Assembly: GCA_012934845.2 (NCBI GenBank) | Contig: WNNJ02002937.1 | Coordinates: forward strand, 1 to 64,000 | Origin: Pomphorhynchus laevis | Taxonomy: Eukaryota > Acanthocephala > Palaeacanthocephala > Echinorhynchida > Pomphorhynchidae | Direction of reading: 5' to 3' | Length of the DNA stretch: 64,000 nucleotides | Part shown: positions 9,413 through 19,496 of the stretch, in pieces | Position numbering within the stretch: position 1 is the first letter of the stretch | Layout of the letters: each line of letters begins with the position of its first letter | The notes under the pieces: model-generated | Told to the model about the DNA's origin: nothing | The model's input: the letters and a program-made list of their open reading frames with translations, nothing else | The model's database searches: none | Program-made: the position numbers and the translations under genes

Positions 9413-9625
9413 AACGTCTGTTATTTATTAGTCAATTCATAAAAATGACGTTTATTTTAAATTTTATTTTTTATTTTTATTTTTTAACTTGATTAAAATT
9501 ATAGAAAATCTAAAAACAATTATTAATTTTATTATTTAATTATTAAATTTTGATTTAGCATTATTATGTTTTGTTTATTTTATAATTATATAACAATACG
9601 TAGACTCAGTTAGCTGATTTAATTG

Positions 9626-11570
9626 GTATGTTTTTGAGAGCACACTCTATAACTTACTGATATTGCATTCTCCCAAGTTTAAAACACATAGGGAAGTTTG
9701 TCCTTGGTTTGATGGCATTCTCCGGTATCAATCACGCGTACGTAAACATGCGTGAATTTCATTTCGTTGTGGACAACAATCTTATGAGTCTTTCAAACAA
9801 ATTAGGAATAGATTTACCACTCTCAAAACTACGAAGCGTCGTCAGTTTGAAGAGAAGCTGAGTTCTATGGATGGCAAGACTCTATTCTCTTGCATTCGCA
9901 TAATCAGGGGCTCAAATATTCCACTAGTATCGTTGAGGGATGATTCTCAAGGCAAGTCACGTGTAAAAGTGTCATGGCAAACTTATTTACCCAGGAGTTC
10001 TCATCGATGTTTTGCTCTTCGCAGACATTGTGTGGTTTTGAATCAGAAAAGGGTTCAGATGCATTCGACCGATCAAATCTGTCGTTTTGTGCTGAAGATG
10101 TTTTAAAGCTTCTCTGTAAATTAAAGCCAAACATCGCTGCCGGTCCGGACGGACTTCCCTCAATTCTTCTAAATAAAGTTGCTCCTCAAATATATTTATA
10201 TGTTTTCCGTATGTTTCAGTTTTCTATTCTCTAATCTCGAATTCCTTCGCGTTGGAAGGAGTCCATTGTAGTTCCAGTGTATAAAATGGGAGATCGACAA
10301 GTGTGTAAGAACTATCGCCCAGTAGCCTTGACATGTATTATTTGTAAGTTGCTTGAAAAGCTAATAGTCAAAAACATATCCTCTGATTTGGAAAGCAACG
10401 GTAAACTCACTGATTCACAACACTGTTTTAGACCAAATAGATCAACAATAAGTAACCTTTTGGTTTCTTCCAACGCATGGCAGTCTTCATTAGATGAACG
10501 AGTTCAATCTGATGTACTTATTGTAGATGTCTCTCATGCTTTTGATTCAGTTTTGCATGATCGACTCATTCACAAATTGAGGTCACTTAGTGTTTGTTAT
10601 CTCCCCACTTCTTTTTATTGTCCATATCAATGATCTCCCATCTGTAATTCGTTCTGATGTCGTAATGTATGCTGACGATGTTAATATATGGCGGCCTATT
10701 AGAGACGGAAGGGACATTAAGAGCCTTCAAGATGATCAGACATGTCTAGAAAAATGGTCAGCGGAAAATGGTTTGAGGATTAACCCCTCTAAATGTGCGC
10801 ATATGTCCATTGGTTCTTCACTAAACTCATCGTATCATATAGGTTCGATTCATATATGCCGAATAAGTGAATTCAAGGATCTTGGTGTGATGATGACCAG
10901 TAGCTTAAAAACTAATGTCCACACTAGATATATTTGTAATCGAGGCTATCGTATTTTATGGATGTTTTTCAAGTCTTCTGATCGGATAAGTCCATCAATG
11001 TTCAAGCGACTATTTTGCTATCATATTCTACCCATCCTTGAATACGGTTTACATGTAACTTATCCACAGACTTTAAGGTAATCCCGTGACATTGAGAACT
11101 TGTTACGTAAAGGGTCACGAATGATTCCGAATTTCTCGAATTTGAGATATGCTGAACGTTTGACATATCTACGTGTCGGCACATTGAAATATCGCAGATC
11201 GGCTATTGATTTATCAACTGCAGTCAAAATTGTTTTCGATGGTTTTGGTGGTCTCTCTAGCTTATTATCCGTGAATGATAGACGAGAAACTCGTTGGCAT
11301 GTATGGAAATTAATAAAGCCAACTACAAGAATTCCTGTTCACCATCGATTTGCAACCAGGGTAATTAACGGGTGGAATGCACTAAAATGCCTTGATATCT
11401 CTAGTAGTATATCTAGTGATGCTATCAAGAAAGCATCAAAGCTGAAAGAAGGAATTTGCGACTACTATTTGATTGAATTTTTTGTTGATGTTTTTTATTT
11501 TCATATTATCATGTTTTGTAAGCGACACGAGCTTGTAGCTCATTTGCTTCTGTTTGTTATAATTTTTTAA
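9626..11570 (+). pseudogene. CR1-C ORF2, reverse transcriptase and C-terminal part
   Basis: Continuation of CR1-C after the PLE. Motifs in several frames: AAGPDGLPSILLNK (about 10135), CKNYRPVALTCIICKLLEKL, an AFD block (VDVSHAFDSVLHDRL), then a jump that removes most of the QGSVLGP block, IVHINDLP, YADDVNIW (about 10670) and NPSKCAHM. The C-terminal domain YAERLTYLRVGTLKYRRS ... FATRVINGWNAL closes the ORF. The missing QGSVLGP block suggests an internal deletion, so the copy is dead. Confidence 0.82.
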
Positions 11571-11610
11571 TGGGACAATTATTTATTACAAGAAAGAAAG
11601 AAAGAAAAGA
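11521..11610 (+). repeat. CR1-C 3' terminus: hairpin, CATTTGC and AAAG tail
   Basis: The hairpin GAGC-TTGTA-GCTC (11529-11541) is followed at once by ATTTGC, and after about 45 bp by an (AAAG)n microsatellite. CR1-type LINEs typically end in short tandem repeats rather than plain poly(A). The hairpin plus CATTTGC recurs at other LINE 3' ends here. Confidence 0.6.
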
Positions 11611-11689
11611 AAAAAATCGATCAGCGTAAAAAGCAATCTGTCACGCAGGGCTAGAATCAATTAGATAAAATACAGTCATTGTACGATGG

Positions 11690-11890
11690 AGAGCGGACTT
11701 GATGAAATTCCTTCCGGGCGATGACAGGCAGATCTTGATCCTCTAATGCATCTTGATACCATTCTTGCAAGACGGATGCCTATTCTTGAACGCAATGTTG
11801 AAATAACGTCTATGAGCAAATACATACAAGCAAATGAGCTTGTAGCTCATTTGCTTATTTGTTATAATAATTTTATTATTATTCAAAACA
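11690..11890 (+). mobile_element. 3' end fragment of another CR1-C-like LINE
   Basis: A short degraded coding stretch ends in QANELVAHLL, matching the CR1-C C-terminus (HELVAHLL). The perfect 10-bp hairpin GCAAATGAGC-TTGTA-GCTCATTTGC at 11830-11854 precedes a TTATTA-rich tail. This is a second, 5'-truncated copy or a tandem 3' end of the same family. Confidence 0.5.
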
Positions 11891-12212
11891 AATCTAATAA
11901 CCTGTAAAATTTAATCAACTCAAACTTATAAATATCGATAGTTAGGCTAATAAGTAAATAACGATTATCATTTTTAAACTTCCATAACTTATAAGTGCAA
12001 AGCATTACTTTCTAAACTTTGTAATAAATTTACTTTTCTCCAAACTAATCGTAGTTTATAGATGAATAATTAAATCCTATGACATTCAATTTTAAATTTA
12101 TATAACTACTCACTTTATTTTTACCGTTTATAAAACAGACCCGATTTCGGCAACTTTTGAAGGTACACAAAATGAAAAAAGAGCAATTCAAAAAATTTTG
12201 GAAACAAAACAA
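11891..12212. other. AT-rich spacer, nothing recognised
   Basis: No coding signal, RNA gene or repeat was identified between the CR1-C-like tail and the dispersed repeat. The minus-strand frame over 12045-12263 has no family features. Confidence 0.5.
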
Positions 12213-12384
12213 AAATACTGTTAGAATTACATTCGTGTGCCATGTATTCTGTTTTTTTGGCATTATTAATTATAAGCGCGAGAAAAAAAATTTGTTAGGG
12301 TAAATTGTAACAAAGTTTCTGTCAATCACAGTGACCTTTTTCAAGTTAAAAGTTTTCAAAACACAAATCGCCTTATATCCCCTA
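12213..12384. repeat. Dispersed ~170-bp repeat, copy 1
   Basis: Begins AAATACTGTTAGAATTACA and ends CGCCTTATATCCCCTAA. A second copy with only a handful of differences lies at 17930-18100. No terminal inverted repeat, Pol III boxes or coding potential are visible, so the class is unknown. The copies sit on either side of CR1-E. Confidence 0.7.
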
Positions 12385-12511
12385 AGTGCAAAAGAATATA
12401 AAGTTGTCTTGATTATACTAAGTTCTTACAATTTATTCAAAAGAAGAAAAATTTAATTTCAAAAGAAGAAAGAAGATTTATTATACTATTATTATTAATG
12501 TTTCAACAGCA

Positions 12512-14606
12512 TTGGAAGTGCAGGACCATCCGGTATGGACGCGCAAATGTGGATATATCTATTAACAGGTTTTGGTCAAGAATCATACAGATTGGCGAAT
12601 GTGCTCGCAATGTTTGCAATAAAAATTGCAACCGAAAGATTAAATCCTAACAGCTTGGAAGCATATCTAGCATGTCGGTTGGTTCCTCTTGACAAATCTC
12701 CTGGAATACGCCCTATCGGTATAGGGGAAGTTATGAGACGCATAGTAGCCAGGGCACAGCTAAAATATATTAAACCAACATTGATGGAGGTAGCTGGTGC
12801 AGTACAAATGTGTGCTGGTCAGATATGTGGGACCGATACTATTATTCATAATGCAAGAGATATACTTGAAAGTAATAGTGAATATTGCATATTAACTGTA
12901 GATGCCAACAACGCTTTCAATTGTATCAATCGGGATTTGTTGCTCAAAAACATAAACGCGATTTGTCCTGCCATGACGGCACTCCTGATCAATACTTACT
13001 CGAAGCCATCACTGCTAATTGTTGCTGAGGAGACAATTCTATATGAAGAAGGGGTAACACAAGGAGACCCCTTGGCTATGGCTGCATTTGCAGCGGCGCC
13101 TTTACCGATAATTGGAGAGATTAAACAAAAAATACCTGGTGTCACCCAACTTTGGTACGCAGATGATGCAACTTTTATTGGCCGTGCGCATGAGTTGTCT
13201 CAAGTATGGGATCTATTGAACGTGATTGGTAAAAGCTTCGGATTTCACATAAATGCTTCAAAATGCTGTTTTTTAAACAAGAACGAAACTATGACAAATG
13301 AAGCCAAATATCTTATGCAAGAAGGAGTCAAAGTGGTTAAAAATGGTATCAAGGTCTTGGGAGGATTTATCGGATGTGATGCATATCGTGAGTGTCAAGT
13401 CATGTGTTCAATTAACTCCTGGCGAGTACAGATACAGCATATTTGTGATTTAGCAGACTTGGATCCATATGCTGCTTATATATTGCTAACACGAACGATT
13501 CAGTTTCAATGGACACATCTAGTGCGCACTACAAAAGTAAGTTCATCATGGTTCAGAGGCTTAGCTGATGATATTTTCCTGAAGTTGATACCGAGCATTA
13601 TGGGATTGGGAGTGTTAACGTTAGAGCTTCGAGATATTATTAAACTACCCGCCAGAGATGGAGGTTTAGGCATAATAGATTCATCAGCCAACGCAGAAAA
13701 TAATCACACCTAATAGCGAATGCAAACGTTATTCATAGTAACAGTTCTGAAATTGGGGAAATACAAAAGGATCTTTGTGATGGTTACCGTTAAAATAATT
13801 GGAATATATACGAGCAACTTAAGAAACAAATTTTGGAAAATGCAAGTGAAGAAATGGCTCGAAGTATACAGCATGCTGCACAGAAGAATGCCTCAATTTG
13901 GTTGACATCTATTCCTTCGAAACCGTCTGGATTCTATTTACAAAAGCAACAGTTTTTGGATGCACTTGCGATAAGATACAATATACCAATTAAAAGTAAG
14001 GGAATTTGTCGATGTTCAGAAGTGTTTAACTTAAGACATGTACTCTCTTGTAGAGTCGGCGGCGGAACAATTATCAGACACAAAGCCATACGCGACACGA
14101 TCGGCTCGATACTAAGTGAGGCGCATGATCGCATGGATGGGGAAGTGGAATTACGACCAGTAGATGAGGGTATAGTGTTTGCATCTAGCACCACAACGAG
14201 GGATAGATCTGCGAGAATGGACATTGTGTGTATGAATTTTTCAGAGGGTAGGATGGAACGGTCTTATGTCGACATTTGCGTTTTCAACCATTTAGCTCCA
14301 TCCTATGCTCACCAAACTGTCAGTTCCACATTCGACTATCATTCAAATCGCAAGATGGCTAAATATGGCGAGCGTGTTTCACTGGTGGAGGATGGGATTT
14401 TCATACCAGCCATTGTTTCGACTGCTGCTGGAATTGGGAGAGAATTGGATCTCTTATTAAGAAAAGCTGCATGATATATTGCCATCAAAAGCAAACAATC
14501 GTACGCAAACTGTATTTCTGACATACGAAGGCGATTATGCTTTAGCGCACAAAGAACGATCTCTGCGACTATTCGGATGGCAGAGTTAACTACTGTTTCA
14601 CATTGA
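12512..14606 (+). pseudogene. R2-like RT/endonuclease, broken
   Basis: RT in one frame to 13713: GPSGMDAQMW, PGIRPIGIGEVMRRI, VDANNAFNCINRD, EGVTQGDPLAMAAFAAAPLP and WYADDATFIG. A frame change between about 13690 and 13833 leads into the endonuclease: the finger CRCSEVFNLRHVLSC, RHKAIRDTI, RMDIVCM, SYVDICVFN and YHSNRKMAKY. A further in-frame stop at about 14472 precedes the last conserved block (RRRLCFSAQRTIS...). The protein belongs to the same clade as the intact copy at 23.8-26.9 kb but is well diverged from it. The ATG at 12535 is internal. Confidence 0.9.
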
Positions 14607-14730
14607 AAAACTTTTTTGTATTATATTGCCCAGTCTGGGATCGTAAATTTCAATTTGAGGCCCATTTAAGAGAACCTAAGTTAATATGATTATTTTTATA
14701 AATTGTTCAACATAAAAAAAGCAAACAAAA
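12512..14730 (+). mobile_element. R2-like LINE copy 2, 5'-truncated, with 15-bp TSD
   Basis: The flanking duplication AATGTTTCAACAGCA is perfect at 12497-12511 and 14731-14745. The element starts inside the RT at the GPSGMD motif, so about the first 300 codons are missing, as expected from incomplete reverse transcription. The 3' UTR keeps GGCCCATTT followed by a related but diverged tail, and ends in an A-rich run. Confidence 0.93.
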
Positions 14731-14805
14731 AATGTTTCAACAGCACATAAAAGCGTGGCTTAATTGGCTGGTTCACTGCAGAAAAAATAGAAAATAATAA
14801 AAGCA

Positions 14806-15530
14806 TCACAAATACGGAAAAGTAGCTTTCCCCATGACATCCTCCATCCGTAATTTCTTTTTTAATTCGTTGATATTGCTACTGCACACTGTTGACTCTT
14901 TAAGCCTATTCCACAGAGATACAACTCGCCGATCAAATTGGACAGCTCGTGATTTTCTTATCCTTTCACGTCGCAGGGTTAAACCATGGCCTCGGAGGAT
15001 ATTGGATGAGCGCAAATGAAGACAATCTCGAAGTGGATGATCCAAATCATTAAGAATTTGCCAGACCATACTCATATCGATGTATCGGCGGGTCCACGTG
15101 ACAGTCTCAAGTCTAAGTGCTTTTAATCGATCAGGGTACGACAAAAATTTCAGTTGCGGTGCTAGCTTGGTAGCTCTATGAAGTACCCTCTCTGAACTAA
15201 TATGTTCTTTTGAATTTTGGGGATACACACACGGCGCAGCATATAGAAGACGGCTCAACACATGAGCAAAGATTAGCGGACGTAGGGCAAATTGATTGAG
15301 TGCAATGAACGTGCGTCGAAGTTGACCGATTATCCCCAACGCATTTGAACAAGCATGTTCAGTATGTGTGACGGTACTCAAATCACTGTTTATCTACACT
15401 CCCAAGTCCTTATATTTGTTCACTCGTTCTATATCACTGCTTTGAAAGCTATAATTAACTAAAGATTGAGCATTTCCGCCACGAACACGTAAATGTTTGC
15501 ATTTTGATATATTTACAATTATCCTCCGTC
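14806..15530 (-). pseudogene. CR1-E ORF2 C-terminal part
   Basis: Reads NISKCKHLRV (just after the RT YADD region), a DLGV block, then the C-terminal domain with RVLHRATKLAPQLKFLSYPD and VQFDRRVVSLWNRL, ending in FPYL. This is the standard C-terminus of CR1/jockey-group ORF2. It joins the RT at 15952 once the LINE-B insert is removed. There is one frame change near 15390. Confidence 0.82.
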
Positions 15531-15951
15531 GCTTCGACCACACATCCACATATTTTGCCCAACTCTCCTGGCCCACCATCCACATCCGCATCAAACTCCG
15601 CCTTCTTCTCGTTACTTTTCGTCTCATCGCTGTCGGCTCCCCATCGTTCATCAACCTTCCTTTCTTAGACGATACTCGCCCCACCTCGCTATCGCTTCGT
15701 TCCCGTCATACCCACTTACTCCACGTTCCCAATTACTTCAACAACTACGGTCTCCGATCTTTCCTCGTCGCCGCTCACTCGCCTGGAATCAACTTCCACT
15801 CGACGTCCGCGCGCTCCCTCCTTCATCACATTCAAACATCTTCTCCGTTCACTCCTCGACACATGATTTACATTTTTGTTTTGTTGTGGTCATGTAAGCG
15901 TGCGCTGGCACGCATTTGTCACGTTAAAATAAATCTTTTTTTTAACCTATT
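15531..15951 (+). mobile_element. LINE-B 3' tail inserted in CR1-E
   Basis: 5'-truncated LINE-B with the ORF2 C-terminus (RRFDHTSTYFAQLSWPT...), hairpin GCGTGC-GCTG-GCACGC at 15898-15913 and CATTTGTCACG. It ends in AAATAAATCTTTTTTTT, the T-run terminus also seen in other copies. It separates two adjoining pieces of CR1-E coding sequence. Confidence 0.85.
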
Positions 15952-17640
15952 GAGCAGAGCCCAATTTTCGACTTCATCGATATCCCGTTGCAGTTTAAAT
16001 ATATCATTGGGTGAACGAATTGCCCGCCAGATTTTCAAATCGTCTGCATATAAAAGCATCCGAGAATCAATAAATTCCGGGATACGTTGATGTTGACACT
16101 AAATAACAATGGACCCAATACTGAACCTTGAGGCACCCCTACATTACATGGCCGCGAAGAAGAGTAAAAATTATCACATGCACACAATAACTACGATTGC
16201 TTAAAAACGATTCAATCCATCTAACAAGCAAAAATGGAATGCCACTTTTCTCTAATTTATTAAGGAGGAATCTATGGTCTAAGCGATTGGTCTACTCTGT
16301 CAAATGCCTTAGAGAAATCGAAGAATATGATGTCAGTAGCAATGGATACGGCTTTATTAGCTGACCAATCAAGATGGGCTGCGAGTAGATTAGTAACTGT
16401 CGAATAACCCTTACGGAAACCATGTTGCTCAGAAGCTATTACATTATTCTCACTATAAAACTTGACCATATAACCATGTATAATTCGCTCTAACATTCTA
16501 CAACATAAGCAAGTAATACTTACTGGTCTATAATAATTGTCTACTGAAGATTTATCACCCTTTTTGAAGATGGGGTGAATGATCGATTGTTTCCACTCTT
16601 TTGGAATAGTCGTATCAATAATAGATTGTCGAAATATGTTACAAAGTGGTGTATATATTGAGTCTGCTATTCGACGAAGATATATCGAAGGTAACAAATC
16701 AGCACCTTTGGAGTTTGTCTCTTTAAGACGATGCAGTTCAGCTAAAACTTTCTCAGGAGTTATCAAATTAGCTATGTCTAAACTAGGATATGAAACACTA
16801 GCACTTCTTATCGTCTCACTGTTCTGGATAGGTTCAGAATACTCATTTGTAATCTCTTTGTACAAGTAAAAATGCCTTGAGAACATCTCAGCAAGGTCGT
16901 CTTCAATAACGCTATCAAAATATTGGCCAATTATTTTATTAGCGTTCCTACTACTATTCACATATAGAAAGAGAGCTTTGGGATCATGTCTACAACTATG
17001 AGCTAGACCATTTTCAAATAAATAGCGCTTATGTCGCTTTAAAGAATTGAAGAAATTTCTCGTCTGCTTATAAACACCATATTCACAAAATCCACCCTTA
17101 AAGCATTTGAAACTGAAGTCACGAGCCTTCATCGCATTAGCCAGCTCAGTATCAAACCAACGAGCGCTCTTCCGACTAGTCTTAGACTTCAAAGGTGAGA
17201 ATTTTACCATTAGAGAATAAAGCGTCACGCGAAAATGATCCCAGGCCTCGTCAACTCCGACAACAGCCGGATCAGGCCAACTTACTCTATGCAGCTTTGA
17301 TGTCAATAACATCATAGTTCGCCCAAAAAACATTAATCTGACGTTTGTACCGAGCATGATGAAACACCCTCATTTGTATATTTAGCAAAACTTTAACTAC
17401 ACAGTGATCAGACAAACCAACAGGAGAATCATATTGGATACTACTGATTAATTGACTGTTTGTCGATAGGCAAAGATCAAGAAGGGAAGAACTACAACTT
17501 GAAAAGCGAGTATGTACATCAACAAATTGAGCAAGACAACAATAAGCAAAACACTCCATAAGGTCACAAGATTCACTATCACAAGTAGGAAGAACCGTAT
17601 TATACACACGAGACAATCGTTTTGCCTTACAATTATCAAC
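15952..17640 (-). pseudogene. CR1-E ORF2, endonuclease end and reverse transcriptase
   Basis: From right to left in sense: the C-terminal half of the endonuclease (SSLLDLCLSTNSQL, GLSDHCVVKVL), the linker WFDTELANAMKARD, and the RT with LPSIYLRRIADSIY, RPVSITCLCCRMLERII, QHGFRKGYSTVTNLL and FFDFSKAFDRVDQ. After 16272 the frame is broken; GVPQGSVLGPLLF and YADDLKIW can be read in shifted frames at 16000-16150. The 361-residue stretch over 16272-17357 is open. The N-terminal half of the endonuclease is absent. Confidence 0.83.
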
Positions 17641-17654
17641 GCTTGAGCATATAT

Positions 17655-17925
17655 ATGGTGGGGAAAAAGTTTAAGAAGCAAATTAAAAGCCGATGTTTCG
17701 CAAGTCCTGTTAATGACCAATATGTAGAGATAGAGGTGGCATGTTTCTCTGTGAATTGTAACATATGGTCTAAAATTAATGTTAAAGCGGATGATATTAA
17801 AGTAGTTCAATCCGATAAATTTTGTTGTGGTGTGTGCGGCTCGTAATTGTGAATGGAACACTATTCTTGAGGAAAAATTACAAAATAATATTAAAATGGT
17901 GTCAGAGCTTAAGGAGATCTGTTAG
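17655..17925 (+). pseudogene. CR1 ORF1 N-terminus in inverted orientation
   Basis: Starts MVGKKFKKQ and reaches the PHD-like finger C-x4-C-x-x-W (ACFSVNCNIW) and FCCGVC; a frame change then leads to NCEWNTILEEKLQ. It is the natural start of a CR1 ORF1 but lies head-to-head with CR1-E. The likeliest reading is a 5' inversion of CR1-E by twin priming, with ORF1 remainder and endonuclease N-terminus lost. It could instead be a separate fragment. Confidence 0.6.
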
Positions 17926-17929
17926 GAAA

Positions 17930-18100
17930 TACTGTTAGAATTACATTCGTGTGCCATGTAATCTGTTTTTTGGCATTATTAATTATAAACGCGAGAAAAA
18001 AATTGTTAGGGTAAATTGTAACAACGTTTCTGTCAATCACAGTAACCCTTTTCAAGTTAAAAGTTTTCAAAACACAAATCGCCTTATATCCCCTAATTAT
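17930..18100. repeat. Dispersed ~170-bp repeat, copy 2
   Basis: Near-identical to 12213-12384, sharing both limits. The flanks differ from copy 1 on both sides, so it is a mobile or transduced unit rather than a local tandem duplication. Confidence 0.7.
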
Positions 18101-18356
18101 ACTCGAAATTATATCTAATTTCGTTTTAATGTTCGTTTATAAACAAAATCTCTACTTTTATGTTACCACGCATTGCCTTTTGAACTGTCAATCGTTAAAA
18201 TATATAGCGTAACAAAATAAATTTAAACTATCTTGTTGTACCTATTAACTACTTACACACATATATGCATTATACAGGAGAACAAAAAATTTTAAGACTA
18301 AACACACAACAAGGAGCGCAGTTTTAAAAATTGTAAACTATTGCAACCTACAGTTA
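18101..18356. other. AT-rich region upstream of LINE-B ORF1
   Basis: Should contain the 5' UTR of the LINE-B copy that follows. Unlike the LINE-B at 37.7-42.3 kb it has no short tandem repeats and no AACATACA leader. Nothing else recognised. Confidence 0.5.
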
Positions 18357-19496
18357 ATGGGAGCCAAGAAGAAAAATCTACCAAAAGCCAAGCGAGCAAT
18401 CTCTGTTGATACCGATAAAACCGGCTATCTCGAGAACATACAAGTGGAATGCTCCGCTAGCGGCTGTCAAATCTGGACATCAGTAACACTTAATTGTGCT
18501 ATGGGTCAGGAAACTTGTGGCGGGCCACCGTTCTACTGCGGATTATGTGCGGCGAAACAAATCAACTTGTTAATAAAACGCTTAGAGCAATTAGAAATGG
18601 CAATCGCAGCATGATCGAATTTCTCAAATTTCTGATAAATCTACTGAGACAGTGAAGGAGCCGCAAATTGTATCGCAGCAAGATGGATTTTGTCAAGTTT
18701 ATGATAAATCTACCGAAACAGTGACGGAGCCGCAAATTGTTACAACTAATGTATTTTCACTCCCCGAAACCCCACGTCCAGTCCTTCCCGTCTCGTTTCT
18801 CAATACCTTGCATCCATCAATCAAAATCACCTCCACCAACCTCCACTATCCTTCCACTCATAACCTTTCCTCACATCGCTTGCCATCCTCTTTATTATCA
18901 TTATCCTCTATGTCTCCCGTCGTCACCAAAATCCCTCCAAATCATAAACCGCCAGCTCTTCTATCGTGATCTCACCTACTCACGTCAGTCGTCCTCCTTT
19001 ACGGAAGCGCTTTGCTTCTCGCGATCGTTGTGTCATTGTCACTAATATCACGCCTTCTAACTCCTTATCTCCACAAGCACGTCTAGACCACGATATTTCC
19101 GCCTTCAGATCCATCCTATCGTCTATTGTCCCTGCGAATAAACCATCATTTTTCAAGGACATTTCTCCTGTCGCATTCATCCGTCTAAACAAATCTTCTC
19201 AATCTAATCCTTCCCAGCCCCCTCTCATAAAAATTGTTTTCAAGCATCGCTCTCACGCGTCTTCTGTTCTCTCTCAACGATTCAAACTCATGTCATCTTC
19301 AACCACTCGAATTTTCTCCGATCGAGCCCCTTCTGAAATCGCTCAAATCTCTTCAACCCACATCGAAAAACGCCGTCGCGAGGAAAACGGCGAAACATCA
19401 CTCTCCATCCGAAACATAGACGGAAATTTTCAAGTTGTCCACACCCGTCCAAAAATTCGATGGCGCTCCATCTCTCCTATGTGTCTTCTCAACTAA
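18357..19496 (+). pseudogene. LINE-B ORF1
   Basis: Finger domain first: CSASGCQIW and FYCGLC, then a leucine-rich helix (LLIKRLEQLEMAI), then a stop at about 18612. A Pro/Ser-rich linker continues in another frame, and from 18966 the conserved ORF1 domain is open: RDRCVIVTNITPSNS, LDHDISAFRSILSSIV, FIRLNKSSQS, IKIVFKHRSHAS, SLSIRNIDGNFQVVHTRP, KIRWRSIS. The last 37 nt overlap ORF2. Inferred RNA-binding role, by analogy to CR1 ORF1. Broken by at least one stop and one frame change. Confidence 0.8.

Larger units (their letters stand above)
6503..9620 (+). mobile_element. Naiad-type Penelope-like element, nearly whole
   Basis: A 3.1-kb PLE with the nuclease placed N-terminal to the RT, the permuted arrangement described for Naiad/Chlamys PLEs. 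It starts just after AATTG and ends in CAGTTAGCTGATTT, an end shared with the second copy at 29849. The long frame looks intact apart from about one break near its C-terminus; the downstream frame to 9253 holds the conserved tail. The 3' UTR holds a strongly structured block. Preservation is much better than that of the CR1-C host element, so the insertion is younger. Confidence 0.88.
4439..11610 (+). mobile_element. CR1-C: decayed CR1-type LINE, split by a PLE
   Basis: Plus-strand CR1-type LINE: 5' leader, ORF1 remnant, ORF2 with APE endonuclease and RT, and an (AAAG)n-type tail at 11582-11606. A PLE is inserted within the endonuclease/RT linker (6503-9620), flanked by the 5-bp repeat AATTG at 6498-6502 and 9621-9625. 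Removing it restores a continuous linker reading across the junction. ORF1 and ORF2 carry several frameshifts and stops, so the element is old. Confidence 0.85.
12430..17640 (-). mobile_element. CR1-E: CR1-type LINE, twice interrupted
   Basis: Minus-strand CR1 element running from the endonuclease C-terminal half (right) to the 3' UTR (left). An R2-like copy is inserted in its 3' UTR (12512-14730) and a LINE-B tail in its RT (15531-15951). Beyond the R2-like copy the 3' UTR seems to resume as a TTAATAATAATAG-type tail, so the left limit is approximate. The 5' portion appears to be inverted beyond 17640. Confidence 0.75.
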
